A stretch of 6,407 bases of DNA. Source: Spirochaeta sp. UBA2779. Its GTDB lineage: Bacteria > Spirochaetota > Spirochaetia > DSM-2461. Both the position numbers and the translations under genes were made by a program. Shown piece after piece: positions 5,778 through 6,407 of this stretch; position 1 is the first letter of the stretch, and each line of letters opens with the position of its first letter. The DNA lies in the NCBI GenBank assembly GCA_002352375.1, contig DEIH01000228.1, forward strand, positions 1 to 6,407, read 5' to 3'. A model generated the notes under the pieces. The model had not been told where the DNA came from. It saw only the letters and a list, made by a program, of their open reading frames with translations, and did not search any database.

Positions 5778-6346
5778 CTAACAGCGGAAATTTCCGTTAT
5801 ATCTGTATAGTTTGAGATACAGCTGTATCCCAGCGGATGGCATTCTGGCCTCCTGGTGTGTATGCCCAATTTTCCGCATAAGGGATTTCCCACCTAAAGA
5901 GGCCACATCATCGTAGCAGAACTGGATTGCTTTAACCTCAGACATTACCGTCTCTCCGGGGTTTAACCGAAGGAAATCCCTGGCGAATATAACCATCAGC
6001 TCATCCCCGCTGATTTGAACGCCTTTTGAGTCAGCCACAACCATCCGGTCTCCTTCCCCATCAAAGGCGATTCCCAGGTCGGCTCTTCCTTTTACCACAT
6101 GGTCTTTCAATTGAAGCATATTCACCCGTTCTACTTAGCTCTGAAAGCTCAATAATATCATCTTCATGTAAGGGTCCATAATCGGTGAGGGCTTTATTTC
6201 CCGAATCGTTCAGCTCCCTGGCTGTTTCATAAAAACAGGGTCTCTGAAGACAGTCTTCCGTCCCTGCCGACAGCGCAGCTTGTTTTTCTTCTTTTCTGCA
6301 GTATCGATCCGAATAATCTTCCAGATATCACATGATTTAAGAATTT
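5778..6346 (-). pseudogene. Decayed phosphomannomutase/phosphoglucomutase gene
   Basis: Remains of an alpha-D-phosphohexomutase (ManB/AlgC family), normally about 450-460 aa and interconverting hexose 6- and 1-phosphates. Blocks survive in family order but in three frames. Frame A, about 6346-6233, reads GRLFGSIL then AVGRDGRLSSETLF, the domain I start. Frame B, 6234 to about 6121, reads FYETARELNDSG and TDYGPL, then jumps directly to HEDDIIELSEL. Frame C, 6125-5778, reads NMLQLKDHVVKGRADLGIAFDG, EGDRM, ISGDELMVIFARDFL, SEVKAIQ and KIGHTH before drifting to a stop. Lost are the catalytic phosphoserine loop (SHNP) between PL and HEDD, most of early domain II, the GEMSGH sugar loop and all of domain IV. 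The metal-binding loop is DGEGDR here instead of the usual DGDGDR. Frame C alone has a 115-codon GTG-started ORF, but it could not be a working enzyme. The 61 bases beyond it to the window edge, and 5624-5777, show nothing I recognise. Confidence 0.82.
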
Positions 6347-6407
6347 TTATTCCCAAGCGAAATAAGAGGAATACAGCGGGTTTGCCGCCAGCAGCGTACC
6401 GCAGGCA

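Noticed and set aside
5613..5810. Plus-strand 65-codon frame starting inside the cop promoter
   Set aside because: No ribosome binding site precedes it, it overlaps the -35 box of copA, and its distal part is antisense to the decayed mutase.
5669..5893. Minus-strand 74-codon frame ending in basic and hydrophobic residues
   Set aside because: Its first half is a shifted reading of the mutase remnant. The second half (AVENNKLIKVAS onward) could be debris of another gene, but I cannot match it to any family.

Overview
The window is a moderate-GC bacterial chromosome segment. Every gene I can support lies on the minus strand, so the listing below follows gene direction, from high to low coordinates. 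The gene content (fermentative D-lactate dehydrogenase, amino-sugar phosphate deaminase/isomerase, copper-efflux operon with a CsoR-type repressor) suggests a fermentative, probably anaerobic or facultative bacterium such as a spirochaete or a Firmicute. That taxonomic guess is weak and rests on family resemblance only. No phage, transposon, CRISPR array, tRNA or rRNA was seen.

Right end (about 5778-6349): the decayed remains of a phosphomannomutase/phosphoglucomutase gene. Recognisable blocks of domains I-III survive in order, but they sit in three reading frames and are separated by apparent deletions. The losses include the catalytic phosphoserine loop and the sugar-specificity loop with the C-terminal domain.

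Centre (2518-5623): a compact copper-homeostasis operon, copA - copZ - csoR. It starts from a near-consensus sigma70-type promoter (TTGACA, 17 bp, TATATT). A GC-rich 19-bp palindrome lies at the expected transcription start and has the form of a CsoR operator. CopA exports Cu(I), CopZ is the cytosolic Cu(I) chaperone, and the CsoR-like protein is the likely repressor of its own operon. A 5-bp hairpin with a four-base loop fills the short copA-copZ gap.

Left part (1-2517): after a 195-bp spacer holding an 11-bp perfect inverted repeat come an AgaI/NagB-family amino-sugar-phosphate deaminase/isomerase, a single-domain rhodanese, and a D-lactate dehydrogenase gene of the LdhA type. The ldhA gene starts at TTG, has its own promoter candidate, and runs off the left edge just short of its expected end.

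Overall the window is mostly ordinary housekeeping and metal-resistance DNA. The items most worth a second look are the copper operator/promoter, the decayed sugar-phosphate mutase, and the spacer inverted repeat.
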